Translations under genes and position numbers: made by a program
DNA from: a virus
DNA: 64,000 bases
Virus record (IMG/VR): IMGVR_UViG_3300018417_000005
Location: 1 to 64,000 of that record
Direction: 5' to 3' (one strand)
Shown: piece by piece, positions 1-9,737 of the stretch
Numbering within the stretch: the first letter of the stretch is position 1
Layout: every line of letters begins with the position of its first letter
The notes under the pieces: generated by a model
What the model saw: the letters and a program-made list of their open reading frames with translations, nothing else
Database searches by the model: none
Told to the model about the DNA's origin: nothing

Positions 1-1
1 A

Positions 2-373
2 CAAGCTGGCGAAGGAATCGCAGAAGCGATGTTTAATTTTTCAGGCCAAGGTAAGCTCGCACAAACTGAATTATATAGAAATCCTATGCTATCTCCAGAA
101 ACTATAGAGGCTGTACGTCAAAGACAAGCAAGTGCTCAAGTAGACACAAATGCAGCAAGTGCTCAAGTAGACACAAATGCGATGACTAAGCCATCGTCGA
201 TGACTAAGCCATCAAGTGTGCCAAGTACCGAACCAGGCACAACCGCAGTTAATATAGCTGGCAAAAGTTTAGAAGAACTAGTCGGCGAACTAATTGCGGC
301 ACAAAATTCAACAAACAAACTTCTTAAAACTGGTAATACCATAACCAAAGAAGTAAGTGATCGCTTAGAATAA
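2..373 (+). CDS. C-terminal end of an unidentified virion-type protein (5' cut by window edge)
   Basis: The reading frame is open to the left edge, so the first internal Met (position 29) is probably not the start. The visible 123 residues contain two 9-residue repeats (ASAQVDTNA) and two 6-residue repeats (MTKPSS), then a C-terminal segment rich in Leu, Asn and Lys that looks helical. Its place just before the portal gene suggests a structural protein. The tail resembles the end of tape-measure-like proteins only loosely, and I do not assign a function. Confidence 0.55.
   Translation, partial: QAGEGIAEAMFNFSGQGKLAQTELYRNPMLSPETIEAVRQRQASAQVDTNAASAQVDTNAMTKPSSMTKPSSVPSTEPGTTAVNIAGKSLEELVGELIAAQNSTNKLLKTGNTITKEVSDRLE
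128..216. repeat. Two tandem in-frame repeats
   Basis: Two 27-nt units (128-154, 155-181) differ only at the last base. Two 18-nt units follow directly (181-198, 199-216). Both periods are multiples of three and encode ASAQVDTNA and MTKPSS repeats, a linker that can change length by slippage. Confidence 0.85.
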
Positions 374-406
374 GCCATATTAACTGGTTAAAATTCCCCT
401 TTCCTC

Positions 407-414
407 GATAAATA
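407..414 (+). promoter_or_regulatory. T4-type late promoter box
   Basis: GATAAATA lies 23 nt before the portal ATG, in the short gap after the preceding gene. It matches the T4 late -10 octamer TATAAATA except for its first base. The same box precedes most structural units here. Confidence 0.75.
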
Positions 415-437
415 CAGTTTTAAAAGGAAACATATAT

Positions 438-2159
438 ATGAGCTGGCGCAAACATTTTACACCCTACGATAATTCAGGGTTACCGATTAACATCCAACCA
501 CAAACATCCGGAGAACATTACGGATTAAGTGCGTCTAGTCGGTATAGTAGTTGGCTACCTGAAGTATATGCAGGATCTCCTAATCGCTTAATGCGTTATA
601 TCCAGTACGATCAAATGGATAACGACTTAGAAGTAAACGCGGCATTAGACACTATTGCAGAATTTGGCACACAAGAAAACGATTTTAGCGGATTGCCATT
701 TGCTGTCGATTATAATGAGCAACCAAGTGATACAGAAAGTAAAATTATTGACAAGACACTTTATAACTGGTGTAGACTTAACGAATTCCACAAACGCGCC
801 TTTAGAATATTCCGCAATGTGTGTAAGTACGGTGACCAATTTTTTATTAGAGATCCGCAAACACATGAACTAATGTGGATAGACCCCGCTAACATAGAAA
901 AAGTAATTGTGAACGAAGGTGAAGGTAAGAAAATTGAAACTTACTTTGTTAAAAATCTAAATCCTATACTAGCAGAACAAGTAGCTACAGAAGTTGCGGC
1001 TATTCATACAAGGCCATACGGCAGTGGACAAGGCTTATCGGGTATAATGAGTCCTGTAGGAACATCTGCTGGCGGTAACTATTCAGGCGGAAGCGGCACA
1101 GGTACTGACCAAGGTGTTCCTGTTGATGCAAAACATGTAGTACACATTAGCTTTACAGAAGGTATGGATCAATCATGGCCTTTCGGTGTAAGCATACTAG
1201 AGCCTATTTTTAAAGTATTTAAACAAAAAGAATTGTTAGAAGACAGTATTATTATTTACAGGGTACACAGAGCACCGGAAAGACGTGTGTTTATGATTGA
1301 TGTAGGCAACATGCCTCCTCATAAAGCTAGACAGTACCTTGAGCAAGTGAAATACGAAGTACAGCAAAAACGTGTGCCTAATCAAGGCCCAGATGGATCA
1401 AGTGTTGCTGACTCTGCATACAATCCAATGAGTATGTTAGAAGACTATTTCTTTGCTACAACCGCTGACGGCCGTGGCAGCAAAGTAGATACCTTACCAG
1501 GCGGCGAGAACCTGGGGCAAATAGACGACTTGAGATATTTTAATAACAAATTATTACGCGGGTTACGCATCCCAAGTAGTTATTTGCCCACAGGACCAGA
1601 AGATGGTTCTGCGCAATACAACGACGGTAAAGTCGGTGTTGCGTATATACAAGAGTATAGATTTGCGAAATATGTAGAACGACTACAGAAGCAAATACAA
1701 GAAGACCTCGATAAAGAGTTTAAAATGTATCTAAAATACAGAGGCATCGATATCGATAGCAGTAAATTTAGAGTACAGTTTAACAAGCCTATGAACTTTA
1801 GTAGCTACAGAGAACTACAACTTAACACCGAACGTGCTTCTCTATTCGGACAAATATCTCAAATACCGTTTATAAGCAAGCAGTTTGCGCTTAAGAAATA
1901 CATGGGTCTTAGTGATGCAGAACTTAAAGAGAATGAAGCATTGTGGAGTCAAGAAAACGACTACGCTAAGTACGCAGAACAAAAAGATAATGACTTCGGA
2001 CTAAACAATATAGGTATTAGACCCGAACCTGACGAGTTTGTTGACCCAGACGCTGAGCCAGATTTATCAGGACTTGAAGAGCCTGATTTAGGCGCAGAAG
2101 GGATAAATAATGTTACAGGGACAGGCGGTTTACCTCCTGAAGGCGGGACTACTATATAA
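438..2159 (+). CDS. gp20: Portal vertex protein gp20
   Basis: A 573-aa homologue of the T4 gp20 portal protein, the dodecameric ring at the capsid vertex that nucleates head assembly and conducts DNA. The N-terminal region around residues 35-75 (RLMRYIQYDQMDND, then an alanine-rich segment leading to DTIAEF) and the central part with FKVFKQKELLEDSIIIYRVHRAPERR are typical of the family. The C-terminus is acidic and Gly/Pro-rich. An AAAGGAAAC ribosome site sits upstream of the ATG. It opens the head gene order 20-core-21-22-23, and its stop overlaps the next start (TAATG). Confidence 0.96.
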   Translation: MSWRKHFTPYDNSGLPINIQPQTSGEHYGLSASSRYSSWLPEVYAGSPNRLMRYIQYDQMDNDLEVNAALDTIAEFGTQENDFSGLPFAVDYNEQPSDTESKIIDKTLYNWCRLNEFHKRAFRIFRNVCKYGDQFFIRDPQTHELMWIDPANIEKVIVNEGEGKKIETYFVKNLNPILAEQVATEVAAIHTRPYGSGQGLSGIMSPVGTSAGGNYSGGSGTGTDQGVPVDAKHVVHISFTEGMDQSWPFGVSILEPIFKVFKQKELLEDSIIIYRVHRAPERRVFMIDVGNMPPHKARQYLEQVKYEVQQKRVPNQGPDGSSVADSAYNPMSMLEDYFFATTADGRGSKVDTLPGGENLGQIDDLRYFNNKLLRGLRIPSSYLPTGPEDGSAQYNDGKVGVAYIQEYRFAKYVERLQKQIQEDLDKEFKMYLKYRGIDIDSSKFRVQFNKPMNFSSYRELQLNTERASLFGQISQIPFISKQFALKKYMGLSDAELKENEALWSQENDYAKYAEQKDNDFGLNNIGIRPEPDEFVDPDAEPDLSGLEEPDLGAEGINNVTGTGGLPPEGGTTI

Positions 2160-2359
2160 TGAAGATCATGGAATTTTACGAGCCAGCAGAAGACCAAGGC
2201 ACTAAAATTAAACAAAACGATACGAGGAAGCACAGGTTCACATTAAAGGAACTAAACAAACTTCGTAAAGTGCGAGAAATTGCTAAAGCCGAAGATATAG
2301 AGCATGGCAAATTTGTAAAAATTATGTATGCTACCCCTGCAGACGATACAGGCTTATAA
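2159..2359 (+). CDS. Small conserved protein between portal and core genes
   Basis: 66 aa, basic in the middle (TLKELNKLRKVREIAK) and ending in KIMYATPADDTGL. Small proteins with a similar LKELNKLRK segment occupy this slot in marine T4-like phages. By position it is the counterpart of T4 gp67, a prohead core component, but I cannot show homology from sequence alone. It is translationally coupled to gp20 by the TAATG overlap. Confidence 0.7.
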   Translation: MKIMEFYEPAEDQGTKIKQNDTRKHRFTLKELNKLRKVREIAKAEDIEHGKFVKIMYATPADDTGL

Positions 2360-2467
2360 CTAAAATAAGCACACCCACAAGCCGAAAGTGACGTATGAGT
2401 TAATTTTGGGCTAAAATCACACCTTTTCAACACCTTTTTAACACAACTTTATAAGTAAACAGTAATC

Positions 2468-2475
2468 AATAAATA
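2468..2475 (+). promoter_or_regulatory. Late promoter box variant
   Basis: AATAAATA lies 41 nt before the ATG of the acidic core protein, in a 157-nt non-coding gap. A strong AGGAGG ribosome site lies between box and ATG. The rest of the gap shows only AT-rich sequence with short ACACCTTTT-like repeats. Confidence 0.6.
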
Positions 2476-2516
2476 CTGGCAAGTTATATTGAACTAAAAA
2501 TTATTAGGAGGCCACA

Positions 2517-3446
2517 ATGTCCCAGAAATTAAACCAAATTCTTGAACTTCTCCTTTCAGAAGACAACGATCGTGCCGAAGAAATGCTACACGAATATGTA
2601 GTATCTAAAGCACGTCAAGAATACGAAAGTATTTTAGATGAAGAAACTGAAATAGATGAAGACGAAGATGATGCAGAAGAAGTAGATGAAACAATCGATC
2701 GCACTGGCGAATTCGAAGACGACATTACTTCTAACTATGATGAAATTGATCAAGAAGAAACATACGAAGACGACATGGAACCAGAAATGGACGACATGGG
2801 CGACGACATGGAACCAGAAATGGACGACATGGGCGACGACATGGACGACATGGACGACATGGGCGGCGAAGGCGATCTAGAAGATAAAGTAGACGATCTA
2901 GAAGCAGAGCTTGAAGACCTTAAAGCTGAGTTTGAAGCACTTATGAGTGACGAAGGCGGCGACGAAGATGAAGGCGAAGATGACTTTGGCGGCGACGAAG
3001 ATGAAGGCGAAGACGACATGGATTTCGGAGACGACGACGAAGAAGAAGTTATGGATTCTGTAGAATACGATCTAGATGAGTCAGACGACGAAGACGAAGA
3101 CGAAGATAGCTTAGAAGAAGCTACTAAGTTCAGCGACAAAGTTAGCGAACAGCCTATGAAAGGCGGTAACCTAAAAGGTTCTGAAGCAGATAACAATCAA
3201 TCACCATTCACTAACGCACCTAAGCCAAGCAAAATTGGTTCAGGAAACGTTAAGCCTGTTAAGATAAACAATGGCGGAGAAGGAAACAAAGGCAATAACA
3301 GCCCTAAAAATTCTAACTCACCATCAAATATCAAAGCGGATCACAAGAAAGCTGGTACCCAGCATAACAGTGGCGCAAACGGTGCTAATACCAAAGATAG
3401 CGGTAGTGAAAACAAAAGCCCATTTACTAAAGTACCTAACAAGTAA
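2517..3446 (+). CDS. Acidic prohead core protein (gp67/gp68 position)
   Basis: 309 aa. The N-terminal ~45 residues (helical, with EDNDRAEEMLHEYVV) are followed by a very acidic region of Asp/Glu/Met/Gly repeats at about residues 85-120 and 140-205. After that comes a Gly/Asn/Lys/Ser-rich tail that carries SPFT twice. Marine T4-like phages have an acidic core protein with such a low-complexity tail between gp20 and gp21. The likely role is internal scaffold destroyed by gp21 during maturation. Start chosen by the AGGAGG site 6 nt upstream. Confidence 0.75.
   Translation: MSQKLNQILELLLSEDNDRAEEMLHEYVVSKARQEYESILDEETEIDEDEDDAEEVDETIDRTGEFEDDITSNYDEIDQEETYEDDMEPEMDDMGDDMEPEMDDMGDDMDDMDDMGGEGDLEDKVDDLEAELEDLKAEFEALMSDEGGDEDEGEDDFGGDEDEGEDDMDFGDDDEEEVMDSVEYDLDESDDEDEDEDSLEEATKFSDKVSEQPMKGGNLKGSEADNNQSPFTNAPKPSKIGSGNVKPVKINNGGEGNKGNNSPKNSNSPSNIKADHKKAGTQHNSGANGANTKDSGSENKSPFTKVPNK
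2772..2837. repeat. 33-nt tandem duplication in the acidic core gene
   Basis: Two identical 33-nt units (2772-2804, 2805-2837) encode DMEPEMDDMGD twice and are followed by shorter GACGACATG units. The period keeps the frame. Confidence 0.9.
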
Positions 3447-3469
3447 ATAAGGCGTAAAAGGAGTTATTA

Positions 3470-4093
3470 ATGGCTAGACAGTTATTCGAATATATAGATC
3501 CTACAACATCCGGTGTCCAGATTATGGAATCACAGGATGGTAAAGAGCTATTTATGGCAGGACTATTCATCCAAGGCGACGTAAAAAATCAAAATGGAAG
3601 AGTATATCCTGGAAGCGAAATACAGAAAGCCGTTGAAAGTGTTAGATCTCGTTTAGGTAAAGGCGAAACTGTAATGGGTGAGTTAGATCATCCAGAAGAA
3701 TTACAGATTAACTTAGACCGCGTTAGTCACATCATTACTGATATGCACTGTGATGAAGCTAACGGAATGGGAAAACTAAAAATCATAGACACACCTATGG
3801 GTAATATTGCGAAAGCATTGTTAAAAGCAGGTGCGAAACTGGGCGTTAGCAGTCGAGGCAGTGGTAATGTAAATGAAAGTGGCTTAGTAAGTGACTTTGA
3901 TATTATTACTGTAGACATTGTGGCCCAGCCCAGTGCACCAGACGCTTACCCTAAGACTATTTACGAAAGTCTATTTAATATGCAAGGTGGCGCTGTAATA
4001 CACAGCGTCGCACAAGCAGTTACACACGACAAAAGTGCAGAAAAACACCTGTTGAACGAGGTACATAAGTTCATCAGAGAACTTAAACTATAA
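3470..4093 (+). CDS. gp21: Prohead core protease gp21
   Basis: 207 aa, homologous to T4 gp21, a serine peptidase of family S77 that cleaves scaffold and capsid proteins during head maturation. The GELDHPE motif (catalytic His74) and GVSSRGSG (nucleophile Ser127 or 128) are both present, with the following D-I-I-T-V-D-I strand. Length is close to T4 gp21. It lies between the core protein and gp22 with an AAAGGAG ribosome site, in the canonical order. Confidence 0.96.
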   Translation: MARQLFEYIDPTTSGVQIMESQDGKELFMAGLFIQGDVKNQNGRVYPGSEIQKAVESVRSRLGKGETVMGELDHPEELQINLDRVSHIITDMHCDEANGMGKLKIIDTPMGNIAKALLKAGAKLGVSSRGSGNVNESGLVSDFDIITVDIVAQPSAPDAYPKTIYESLFNMQGGAVIHSVAQAVTHDKSAEKHLLNEVHKFIRELKL

Positions 4094-4111
4094 AGGAAGT
4101 AGGAGACTACT

Positions 4112-5218
4112 ATGGCAGCATTTAAAGACCTACTTGAAGGCGCAGGACTTACTGAAGAAGCAACGTCCGCACTCCAAGAAGCATGGGATTCTAAAATACT
4201 AGAAGCTAGAGAAGAGCTTACTGCTGAACTACGCGAAGAATTTGCACAGCGTTATGAACATGACAAAGGCAAAATCGTTGAGGCTGTTGACAGTTTCATT
4301 AGCGAAAAGGTTGAAGCAGAAATAGCAGAGCTAGCTGAAGAAAGAGAATCACTTGCACAGCAAAAGGTAAATTATCGCAAAGCCATTGGTGAACATGCTA
4401 AACTACTTGATAAATTTGTAACAGAAATGGTAGCAAAAGAAGTTAAAGAATTACGTGCCGATAGGGCACAAGTTGCAGAACACGTTAGTAAACTTGACGA
4501 ATTTGTAACTGAGTCTTTAGCGGCAGAAATTGCTGAATTCCACGAAGACAAGAAATCATTAGTAGAACAAAAAGTTAAAATGGTTCGACAAGGCAAGAAG
4601 AAACTTGCTGAAGCGAAAGCAGACTTTATCCGCAAAGCGGCTAACAAAGTTGAGAAAACAATCAACAATGTTATCAGCGAAGAGGTTAAAAGTTTCCGTA
4701 AAGACATCACCAATGCACGTGAAAACGATTTCGGTCGTAGAATATTTGAAGCATTTGCTAGCGAATTTGGTACTAGTTACTTAAACGAAAGCAAAGAAAT
4801 CAAAACATTACAACACAAACTAAGCCAGATGGAAACACAACTTAATGAGACAGCAACAAAAGTTACAGCCAACGCTGAAGCTAAGAAGCTTGTTGAAAGT
4901 AAATTGCGTATAGCAGAAGACAAGTACGCTCGTAAAGAGAAACTTAACAGCTTGCTTGCCCCACTAGGCAAGGACAAAAAAGAAATTATGTCAGATTTGC
5001 TCGAATCTGTCAAAACTGAAAAATTAGATGAGTCCTTTAACAAGTACTTGCCTGGCGTTTTAGATGGTGAAACCCCAAGAGTAAAGAAGACATTGTCAGA
5101 ATCAGTGAAGAAAGAACACACTGGGAATAAGGCATCTGCTAAAGCAGTAGAAGCCAATGACGAAACCGCAGATGTAGTCGAAATGGCAACACTGCGCAAA
5201 TTAGCCGGACTTTCATAA
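4112..5218 (+). CDS. gp22: Major prohead scaffold protein gp22
   Basis: 368 aa, almost wholly charged and helical with long Glu/Lys/Ala heptad-like stretches (predicted coiled coil about residues 25-290). This is the expected form of the T4 gp22 scaffold that is chopped by gp21 after head assembly. The C-terminus ends TLRKLAGLS, a short motif that recurs in other proteins of this phage. It sits directly between gp21 and gp23 and has an AAGGAAGTAGGAG-type ribosome site. Confidence 0.93.
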   Translation: MAAFKDLLEGAGLTEEATSALQEAWDSKILEAREELTAELREEFAQRYEHDKGKIVEAVDSFISEKVEAEIAELAEERESLAQQKVNYRKAIGEHAKLLDKFVTEMVAKEVKELRADRAQVAEHVSKLDEFVTESLAAEIAEFHEDKKSLVEQKVKMVRQGKKKLAEAKADFIRKAANKVEKTINNVISEEVKSFRKDITNARENDFGRRIFEAFASEFGTSYLNESKEIKTLQHKLSQMETQLNETATKVTANAEAKKLVESKLRIAEDKYARKEKLNSLLAPLGKDKKEIMSDLLESVKTEKLDESFNKYLPGVLDGETPRVKKTLSESVKKEHTGNKASAKAVEANDETADVVEMATLRKLAGLS

Positions 5219-5231
5219 AAGGAGTAAAGAA

Positions 5232-6371
5232 ATGGCAAACTTATTTGAAAGCAACTGGTCCGCAACCAAAGAAGCACTGTTAGAAGGCGTAACTGGCCAA
5301 CGTAAACAGACGCTGGATGTGGTCCTTGAGAATAGTAAACGCTATTTGTCAGAGGCAGCATCAGCAGGCTCAACGGGTGCAGGATCCGTAGCAACCTTAA
5401 ACAAAGTGATGTTACCACTTATCAGACGTGTAATGCCGTCTGTAATCGCTAACGAACTAGTAGGCGTACAGCCTATGACTGGTCCAGTAGGACAAATTCA
5501 TACTTTGCGTGTACGTTATGCGCAAACAGCCGCTGGCGTAACTGCTGGTACTGAAGCACTTAGCCCATTTGCACTAGCAAACGCTTATTCTGGTTCTCCA
5601 GATGCTACAGCTACCGCTGAAGGCACAGTAGGTAACAAAATGAGCATTCAGATCTTGAAAGAGACTGTTGAAGCGAAGACACGTCGTCTAAGCGCTCGTT
5701 GGACTTTCGAAGCCGCACAAGATGCAGAAGCTATGCATGGTGTTGACGTCGAAGCTGAAATTATGCAAGCTCTTGCACAAGAAATTGTTGTAGAAATTGA
5801 CCAAGAAATTATTGGTTCTCTACGTACTCTAGCTGGTGCTGGTACTACTCTTGACTTCGGTCTTGTTACTGGTACACAAACTTACATCGGTGACCGTCAT
5901 GCGGTTCTAGCGATTGAGATTAACCGAGCGGCAAACAGGATTGCGGCACGTACACGTCGTGGTGCTGGTAACTACATTGTAGTTTCTCCAGAAACATTGA
6001 CTATCCTACAGTCTGCAAGCACTTCAACTTTTGCACGTACTACTGAAGGTTCTTTCGAAGCTCCTACAAACACTAAGTTTGTTGGTACTTTAAACGGAAC
6101 AATCAAAGTATTCGTAGACAACTACGCGGCTGACGGTACTAAAGTACTTGTTGGTTACAAAGGTTCAAGCGAAACTGACGCTCCTGCGTTCTATTGCCCA
6201 TACATTCCATTGATGAGCACTGGTCCAGTAATGGATCCAAACACATTTGAGCCAGTTGTTAGCTTTATGACCAGATACGGTTACAAAGAACTTACTAACA
6301 CTGCTTCATCTCTTGGTAACGCGGCTGACTATGTAGATGCGATTTCACTTGTAAACGTAAGTTTCCAGTAA
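5232..6371 (+). CDS. gp23: Major capsid protein gp23
   Basis: 379 aa, recognisably T4 gp23 (MLPLIRRVMPSVIANELVGV, QPMTGPVGQI). It is much shorter than T4 gp23 (521 aa), as in the more distant marine T4-like phages, so surface insertion domains are probably missing. The N-terminus carries a plausible gp21 cleavage site, L39-S40-E41 before A42, fitting the (L/I)-x-E rule. The ribosome site is AAAGGAG. The gene ends the head operon and is followed by a terminator. Confidence 0.97.
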   Translation: MANLFESNWSATKEALLEGVTGQRKQTLDVVLENSKRYLSEAASAGSTGAGSVATLNKVMLPLIRRVMPSVIANELVGVQPMTGPVGQIHTLRVRYAQTAAGVTAGTEALSPFALANAYSGSPDATATAEGTVGNKMSIQILKETVEAKTRRLSARWTFEAAQDAEAMHGVDVEAEIMQALAQEIVVEIDQEIIGSLRTLAGAGTTLDFGLVTGTQTYIGDRHAVLAIEINRAANRIAARTRRGAGNYIVVSPETLTILQSASTSTFARTTEGSFEAPTNTKFVGTLNGTIKVFVDNYAADGTKVLVGYKGSSETDAPAFYCPYIPLMSTGPVMDPNTFEPVVSFMTRYGYKELTNTASSLGNAADYVDAISLVNVSFQ

Positions 6372-6397
6372 GATTACATCTTAGTACAAAGCACAAT

Positions 6398-6426
6398 AAA
6401 AAAAGTCCCGCAAGGGGCTTTTTTTT
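6398..6426 (+). terminator. Rho-independent terminator after gp23
   Basis: A-tract, stem AGTCCC with GGGGCT (one G-U pair), GCAA tetraloop, then eight Ts. The flanking A and T tracts extend the stem. It separates the head operon from the fibre operon. Confidence 0.9.
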
Positions 6427-6453
6427 GACTTAAATTTCATAATACAAAAGAAT

Positions 6454-6461
6454 GATAAATA
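6454..6461 (+). promoter_or_regulatory. Late promoter box
   Basis: GATAAATA, 29 nt before the ATG at 6491 and just after the gp23 terminator. It is the only visible promoter for the 11.6-kb run of the 1081-aa fibre and the nine lectin genes. Confidence 0.78.
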
Positions 6462-6490
6462 GTTGTATCAACAAACCTTAGGAAGATTAA

Positions 6491-9400
6491 ATGGCTAAGC
6501 GCACGGTTATAGCACCAGATGAAGAATTACTTATTAGTGGTAGGTTAACTATTACTGGTAACGTAACTCAAATAGAAACTACCCAAGTAATAAATAATTT
6601 CGAATCAAATACCGTAGTTATTAATAGTGACGGAGACGATGTTAATTCTCGGCTTGTTCTAAACAGCAACGACAACGAAGCTGTTATAAGCTTCGACAAT
6701 GATAACGACTACTTTCTCTTTAATAAAGACATCCAGGCAAACATAACAGGTAATGTTTCAGGTACAGTAACCACAGCAAATAGCCTAGTATCTCCAGTAA
6801 CAATTACAATAGATGGCGACGGATCAGCAACAGACACATTCCAGAACGGTGGCGACACTGCAACACTTAGCTTGGTGTTAGATACAGTAAATGCTACAAC
6901 AGGTTCCTTTGGTAATGCATCTTATATTCCTAACTTTACAGTTAATGGAAAAGGCTTAATAACTGCCGCTGGCGAAACAGCAGTAAATATCACTTCATCG
7001 CAAGTATCAAACTTTAACACTGCAATTAGCGCATATATTATAGGCGGAACTGCGTTAACAGAAAGCGGCGGAACAATTAGCTTAGACAATACAGCAGTTA
7101 CACCTGCGGCATACGGTTCAGCAAGTAGTGTAGGAACATTTACAGTAGATCAACAAGGTCGTTTAACCGCAGCCGCAACTACGGCAATTAATATTACTTC
7201 ATCGCAAGTAAGTAACTTTGTAACATCATCTAACTCTGCAATCGACGCAAGAGTTACAAAAACTTTTGTAGACGCATTAAACGTAGATGCTGATACGCTC
7301 GACTCTTTAAATTCCCTACAATTTGTTCGTGCAGATTTAGATCAAACATTATCGAATACATATACCTTTAGCGGCACGCTCGAGACTACTGGGGTATTAG
7401 ATGCAACTAGTGGACAAATAATAGCAGTAACCCAAGCAAACACCGATAACAGTTCCAATGTTGCTACAACTTCATATGTTAATACCCGTGTCGAAGACCT
7501 AATAGGCGGCGCACCGGACGCACTTGATACGTTAAGAGAAATTTCCGACTCGTTAGCAAACAATACGTCACTTGCTAACACTCTTATTGCACAAATTACT
7601 AGTGCAAATACAAACATTGATACTAACAACGTAGCAATACAGGCGTTAGAGGATATTACATTAACTGCCGGTAACGGTCTAGTAGGGACTGGTACATTAA
7701 CAGGAGATATAACATTTGATGTCGGAGACGGAGATGGTATATCAGTTTCAGCAGATAGCATTGCTGTAGACTCTACTGTAGTAAGGACAACTGGTACACA
7801 AAGCATAGCAGGCGCAAAAACATTTACAGGAACATTAATAGGTCCAACAGGAACGCCAACAACAGAAGGCGCTATTTACAGAGACGGCAGTGAATACTAT
7901 GCTTATGTTGGCGGAATAGAAAGACGGTTAACTGGTAGTGATGTAGGAGAAGTAGAAGACGTCGGTACTGGCGATATAGACATTTACGCAGGTTCTCGAA
8001 CTGCCGCTAATATTACATACCACGGTATTAAGTCTATAAGCGATTCAACTTATACTACTATAAGTGAAGCGTCAAACGTTATAACAATAGATGGTAATAT
8101 TTCTGCGATACGTACAGGATTTAGTGTAACAGATACAGGTGGGGACGGCTCATTAACTTATACTGCCTCAACAGGTGTATTTACATATACAGGCCCAAGC
8201 GCATCCGAAGTACGCGCACACTTAAGCGGAACAGGATTAATAGGATACGACAGTGGCACAGGCGTTATAAGCACAACTGCTGACAACTATGCTAACTGGA
8301 AATTTGTAACTCCGACAACTGGTAACGTAACAGTAGGCAGCGACGAACTAGTTAGCTTTGTGGCAGGAACAGGAATCACAATTAGTAACAGCGGCAGAGC
8401 TATTACAATTACTAACTCTAATACTGCTGACATTACAGACGTTACTGCTGGCGCTGGTTTAACAGGTGGCGGAACTTCAGGCTCGATTAACTTAGATGTA
8501 GGCGCAGGCGACGGTATCACTGTCGCAGCCGATACAGTCGCGGTTGATAGTACTGTAGCGAGAACAGATGTAGAGGAAGTATTTTTTGCAGACACTGGAT
8601 TAACTGTAACATACCAATGGCGCGGTGACCACTACGTTAACTTAGAAATGGAATCCGATGTAGACGCAAACACAGGTGGCCCGTACAACGGTGGTATAAC
8701 ACTAAGTGGTGGCAACGGTGATTTAGAATTACGAGCCAATTCAGTAATCGGTATGTCGATAGAACAAAGCACTCTTACTACCGCACTTATAGGAAACTTA
8801 ATTAAATTTGGTGGAGATAACACCACAGCACAAACTACGTTAAGAAGAAATAGCACACAAGGATCACTTGCACTAACGGGCGGGTCATCGTCTGCGCTAG
8901 GATCTGCATTATTCGTATACGGGCAAGCTCACGCTACATTAGCAAATGATTTTAGATTTACTGCAAGCGGAACAGAGGTGGTACATAGAGACCACTCTAT
9001 AGGTGCAATTCATTTTGCAGACAACATGATGGTTGGTGCAATGACCCCAGCCCCTGATGGTACACTCCACGTTCATACTGGTAGTTCAGGAAGCGTTACA
9101 CCCAACGCATCAGCCGATGACCTTGTCATCGAAAATTCTTCAAACGCAGGAATATCTATTTTAACTCCAAATGCAAATCTTGGGTATTTAATGTTCGGCA
9201 CGCCAGCAAACAACGCTGGGTTTATTATTGACTGGGATTATTCGAACCTAACTACACGAATAAGAACGAATGCCGCCGGTGCAAATATTAGCCTGCAATC
9301 AGGCAATGAAGCGGAGAATTTAGTACTCTCTGGTGAAATCGGCAGTGAACTTGCTGAGTTTATCGGCGATGTTACCATTGGCGGTGACATTACTGTAATA

Positions 9401-9736
9401 GGTGATACATTAACTAACGATGACGCAAGAGGTTCTGCTAACGTAACAACAACTGCAACTACTGAAGTATCGCTACATACTTTTGCCCACGCAACTTATA
9501 CAACAGGTGAGTATGTGATACAGGCTACTAGCGCAGGCGATAAACACATAACTAAATTGCTAGTAATGACAGATGGCAGTATTGCTAATTCAACAGAATT
9601 TGCAGAGTTGATTTCAAACGTGTCGCTATTCACTGCTAATGTAGATGTATCCGGCGCGGATTGTAGATTACGAATAACACCAGCAAGCGCAACGTCGACA
9701 ACATTTAAAACTTCTTATACATTGATAGAGGCGTAA
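6491..9736 (+). CDS. Large tail-fibre-like structural protein
   Basis: 1081 aa, low in charge and rich in Gly, Thr, Ser, Asn and Val. It has repeated beta-structured modules such as AGAGLTGGGTSGSINLDVG and GDGISVSADSIAVDSTV, typical of phage fibre shafts. The N-terminal part has an ITGNVTQIETTQVINN segment often seen in marine phage fibres. Near the C-terminus the protein changes to a more compact domain (residues about 980-1081). No enzymatic motif is seen. Role inferred: adhesin or fibre. AGGAAG lies upstream of the ATG. Confidence 0.75.
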   Translation: MAKRTVIAPDEELLISGRLTITGNVTQIETTQVINNFESNTVVINSDGDDVNSRLVLNSNDNEAVISFDNDNDYFLFNKDIQANITGNVSGTVTTANSLVSPVTITIDGDGSATDTFQNGGDTATLSLVLDTVNATTGSFGNASYIPNFTVNGKGLITAAGETAVNITSSQVSNFNTAISAYIIGGTALTESGGTISLDNTAVTPAAYGSASSVGTFTVDQQGRLTAAATTAINITSSQVSNFVTSSNSAIDARVTKTFVDALNVDADTLDSLNSLQFVRADLDQTLSNTYTFSGTLETTGVLDATSGQIIAVTQANTDNSSNVATTSYVNTRVEDLIGGAPDALDTLREISDSLANNTSLANTLIAQITSANTNIDTNNVAIQALEDITLTAGNGLVGTGTLTGDITFDVGDGDGISVSADSIAVDSTVVRTTGTQSIAGAKTFTGTLIGPTGTPTTEGAIYRDGSEYYAYVGGIERRLTGSDVGEVEDVGTGDIDIYAGSRTAANITYHGIKSISDSTYTTISEASNVITIDGNISAIRTGFSVTDTGGDGSLTYTASTGVFTYTGPSASEVRAHLSGTGLIGYDSGTGVISTTADNYANWKFVTPTTGNVTVGSDELVSFVAGTGITISNSGRAITITNSNTADITDVTAGAGLTGGGTSGSINLDVGAGDGITVAADTVAVDSTVARTDVEEVFFADTGLTVTYQWRGDHYVNLEMESDVDANTGGPYNGGITLSGGNGDLELRANSVIGMSIEQSTLTTALIGNLIKFGGDNTTAQTTLRRNSTQGSLALTGGSSSALGSALFVYGQAHATLANDFRFTASGTEVVHRDHSIGAIHFADNMMVGAMTPAPDGTLHVHTGSSGSVTPNASADDLVIENSSNAGISILTPNANLGYLMFGTPANNAGFIIDWDYSNLTTRIRTNAAGANISLQSGNEAENLVLSGEIGSELAEFIGDVTIGGDITVIGDTLTNDDARGSANVTTTATTEVSLHTFAHATYTTGEYVIQATSAGDKHITKLLVMTDGSIANSTEFAELISNVSLFTANVDVSGADCRLRITPASATSTTFKTSYTLIEA

Positions 9737-9737
9737 C

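Noticed and set aside
2102-2109. GATAAATA inside the portal gene as a late promoter
   Set aside because: It falls in coding sequence; the next gene is translationally coupled to the portal gene and needs no promoter. Cannot be excluded, but not supported.
2750-3196. Minus-strand 148-aa open frame rich in Ser
   Set aside because: It is the complement of the Asp/Glu-rich repeat region of the core protein; no ribosome site or promoter, and composition follows from the plus-strand codons.
4777-5418. Minus-strand 213-aa open frame across gp22/gp23
   Set aside because: It covers two certain genes and has no upstream signal; a by-product of codon use.
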